Below are positions 5,592 through 6,234 of a stretch of 6,234 bases of DNA, piece by piece. Position 1 is the first letter of the stretch. Each line of letters begins with the position of its first letter. A model generated the notes under the pieces. That model had not been told where the DNA came from. It did no database searches and worked only from the letters and a program-made list of their open reading frames with translations. Both the position numbers and the translations under genes were made by a program. The DNA comes from an uncultured Veillonella sp. (lineage in GTDB: Bacteria; Bacillota; Negativicutes; Veillonellales; Veillonellaceae), in assembly GCA_902478055.1 (NCBI GenBank), contig CABSJL010000046.1, positions 1-6,234 on the forward strand, read 5' to 3'.

Positions 5592-5671
5592 GTAATACCC
5601 ACATGTGTGCTCTGAATATGTCCGTAACGACTGCGATTATAGCTTCAGGGCATGCCTGTGGGTATTATTTT
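5592..5671 (+). terminator. Long hairpin terminator after ytfJ
   Basis: Bases 5594-5603 (AATACCCACA) pair perfectly with 5657-5666 (TGTGGGTATT), with a further A-U and G-U pair at the base. After one mismatch (5604/5656) the stem continues through 5605-5616 with 5644-5655, using three G-U pairs, for about 24 paired positions. A 27-nt apical region (5617-5643) remains. The 3' side ends in a short T-rich tail (ATTATTTTAA), weaker than a classic T-run. G-U pairs favour formation in + strand RNA. It closes the cobO-DUF2953-ytfJ operon; its size is larger than most intrinsic terminators. Confidence 0.7.
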
Positions 5672-5681
5672 AACTTCTATA

Positions 5682-5741
5682 GACTTTCATAAGCAGTTCA
5701 TAGGGCTTTATTATGCTATGTAACATAGTCTTGTGAAAGTT
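5682..5741. repeat. 12-bp inverted repeat upstream of the OmpH-family gene
   Basis: Bases 5682-5693 pair with 5730-5741 (12 bp with two G-U pairs in RNA), around a 36-nt centre. The centre has alternative stems: CATAG at 5699-5703 or CATAG at 5724-5728 can each pair with CTATG at 5716-5720. The right arm holds an exact TTGTGAAAG (5731-5739) and the -35 box of the promoter; the left arm holds the one-base variant CTTTCATAA (5684-5692). The repeat lies upstream of the predicted transcription start, so it is more likely a DNA-binding or cruciform site than an mRNA leader. Confidence 0.5.
5731..5739 (-). repeat. Copy 5 of the 9-bp word (TTGTGAAAG on the + strand)
   Basis: Exact copy that overlaps the -35 box TTGTGA of the OmpH-family promoter, so a bound protein would block or contact RNA polymerase. 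Confidence 0.5.
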
Positions 5742-5759
5742 AGCGAGATTTGTTATAGT
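5731..5759 (+). promoter_or_regulatory. Promoter of the OmpH-family gene
   Basis: A -35 box TTGTGA (5731-5736; 4 of 6) is followed after 17 bp by TATAGT (5754-5759; 5 of 6), with TG at 5751-5752 giving an extended -10. Transcription should start near 5766. A second TATAGT at 5783-5788 has no -35 box at a usable distance. Small arms CACTAT (5770-5775) and ATAGTG (5784-5789) could form a leader hairpin just before the SD. Confidence 0.6.
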
Positions 5760-5815
5760 AAAAATAGTACACTATTGGATTGTATAGTGACACTTTTAAT
5801 CGAGGAGGATTTCAG

Positions 5816-6234
5816 ATGAAATTATCTAAAAAATTGACTACCTTAGCTATCGTTGGTGCTATGTCTGCTACTGCTGCAGTAGCAAGTGCTGCTAACATTG
5901 GCTTAGTAAATATGAGCCAAGTAGTAAATAGCTACCCTGGCTATGGTGCATTAGATATGAAAATGCAACAAGTAGACGCTCAATATCGTCCACAAATTGA
6001 GAAAAAAGTACAAGAAATTGAAAAAATTCAAGATCAAACTCAAGCAGAAGCTGAATTCAACAAATCCGTAGCTCCATTGCTTCAAAAAGAAAACGAAGAA
6101 ATCAACAAAATTGCACAACCTATGATGCAAGCAATTCACAATGCTGTTGAATCCATTCGCGTTGAGAAAAAAATGGATGTAGTATTGGATGATCCATACA
6201 CAATCCGTGCGGCTGACGCTAACAGCAAAATCGA
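5816..6234 (+). CDS. skp: OmpH/Skp family periplasmic chaperone (3' end outside window)
   Basis: OmpH/Skp proteins hold unfolded outer-membrane proteins in the periplasm on the way to the BAM complex. The 139 visible residues start with a clear signal peptide: basic KLSKK (2-6), a hydrophobic core (about 8-22) and cleavage after ASA (23-25), giving a mature start near A26-N27. The mature part opens with IGLVNMSQVVNSYPGY (28-43), the family's 'IG-V-D/N-M--V-' strand, followed by a long charged helical region (about 45-120, KKVQEIEKIQDQTQAEAEF) typical of the Skp tentacles, and MDVVLDDP (120-127) near the usual C-terminal strand. SD AGGAGG (5803-5808) lies 7 nt before the ATG. The gene has its own promoter, separate from the ytfJ operon. 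Codons are A/T-rich and regular, suggesting strong expression. The protein implies a diderm cell envelope. Probably only a few codons are missing. Confidence 0.9.
   Translation, partial: MKLSKKLTTLAIVGAMSATAAVASAANIGLVNMSQVVNSYPGYGALDMKMQQVDAQYRPQIEKKVQEIEKIQDQTQAEAEFNKSVAPLLQKENEEINKIAQPMMQAIHNAVESIRVEKKMDVVLDDPYTIRAADANSKI

Noticed and set aside
5731..5748. Complete Rex operator (TTGTGAA-N4-TTCACAA)
   Set aside because: Only the left half matches; the right half (AGCGAGA) does not. The other copies of the word in intergenic DNA are also half-sites.
1..6234. parS site, DnaA box cluster, CRISPR array, insertion sequence, tRNA or rRNA
   Set aside because: No TGTTTCACGTGAAACA-like 16-mer, no regularly spaced repeat array, no transposase and no tRNA-like cloverleaf was found on reading the window.

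Overview
The window looks like chromosomal DNA of a Negativicute, most likely Veillonella or a close relative. It combines Firmicute-type genes (a DUF4446 protein, an M23 peptidase, and the YtfI/YtfJ pair known from spore formers) with an OmpH/Skp periplasmic chaperone, which implies an outer membrane. It also carries [FeFe]-hydrogenase maturation and corrinoid adenosylation genes, which fits a lactate/succinate-fermenting, H2-producing, B12-dependent anaerobe. Base composition is moderately AT-rich and ribosome binding sites are strong (AGGAGG type). The genus is inferred; no marker gene is present.

Layout: all genes are on the + strand. (1) 1-90 is the tail of a gene that resembles the C-terminus of ParB/Spo0J. 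(2) 91-242 is an intergenic stretch with a good sigma-A promoter and a 17-bp leader hairpin capped by a cUACGg tetraloop. (3) 243-1496 is hydF. (4) 1497-1699 is AT-rich with overlapping inverted repeats, then an extended -10 promoter. (5) 1700-3187 is a two-gene operon: a membrane-anchored DUF4446 protein and a membrane-anchored M23 (LytM-type) endopeptidase, closed by a strong terminator. (6) 3360-5557 is cobO (BtuR family), a DUF2953 (YtfI-like) membrane protein and a YtfJ/GerW-like protein, followed by a GNRA-capped hairpin on the stop codon and a long hairpin terminator. (7) 5672-5815 is a regulatory region with an inverted repeat and a promoter. (8) 5816 to the window end is an OmpH/Skp protein, cut by the window edge.

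Functionally, HydF completes the H-cluster on [FeFe] hydrogenase. The DUF4446/M23 pair, probably with the upstream ParB, belongs to a chromosome-segregation/cell-envelope neighbourhood. CobO makes adenosylcobalamin-type cofactors, used in such organisms by methylmalonyl-CoA mutase. YtfI/YtfJ is a conserved pair best known from spore germination, and the OmpH/Skp protein is expected to handle outer-membrane proteins.

No mobile element, CRISPR array, tRNA or rRNA is visible, and I do not see a clearly new multi-gene system. The most unexpected signal is a 9-base word, TTGTGAAAG/CTTTCACAA, found five times exactly: three copies lie in intergenic regions ahead of genes and two form a perfect inverted repeat inside the DUF4446 gene. 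Second is a group of well-formed RNA hairpins, in the hydF leader, on the ytfJ stop codon, in the ytfJ terminator and upstream of the OmpH gene. Three starts were moved downstream to match Shine-Dalgarno spacing (3360, 3968, 5180).
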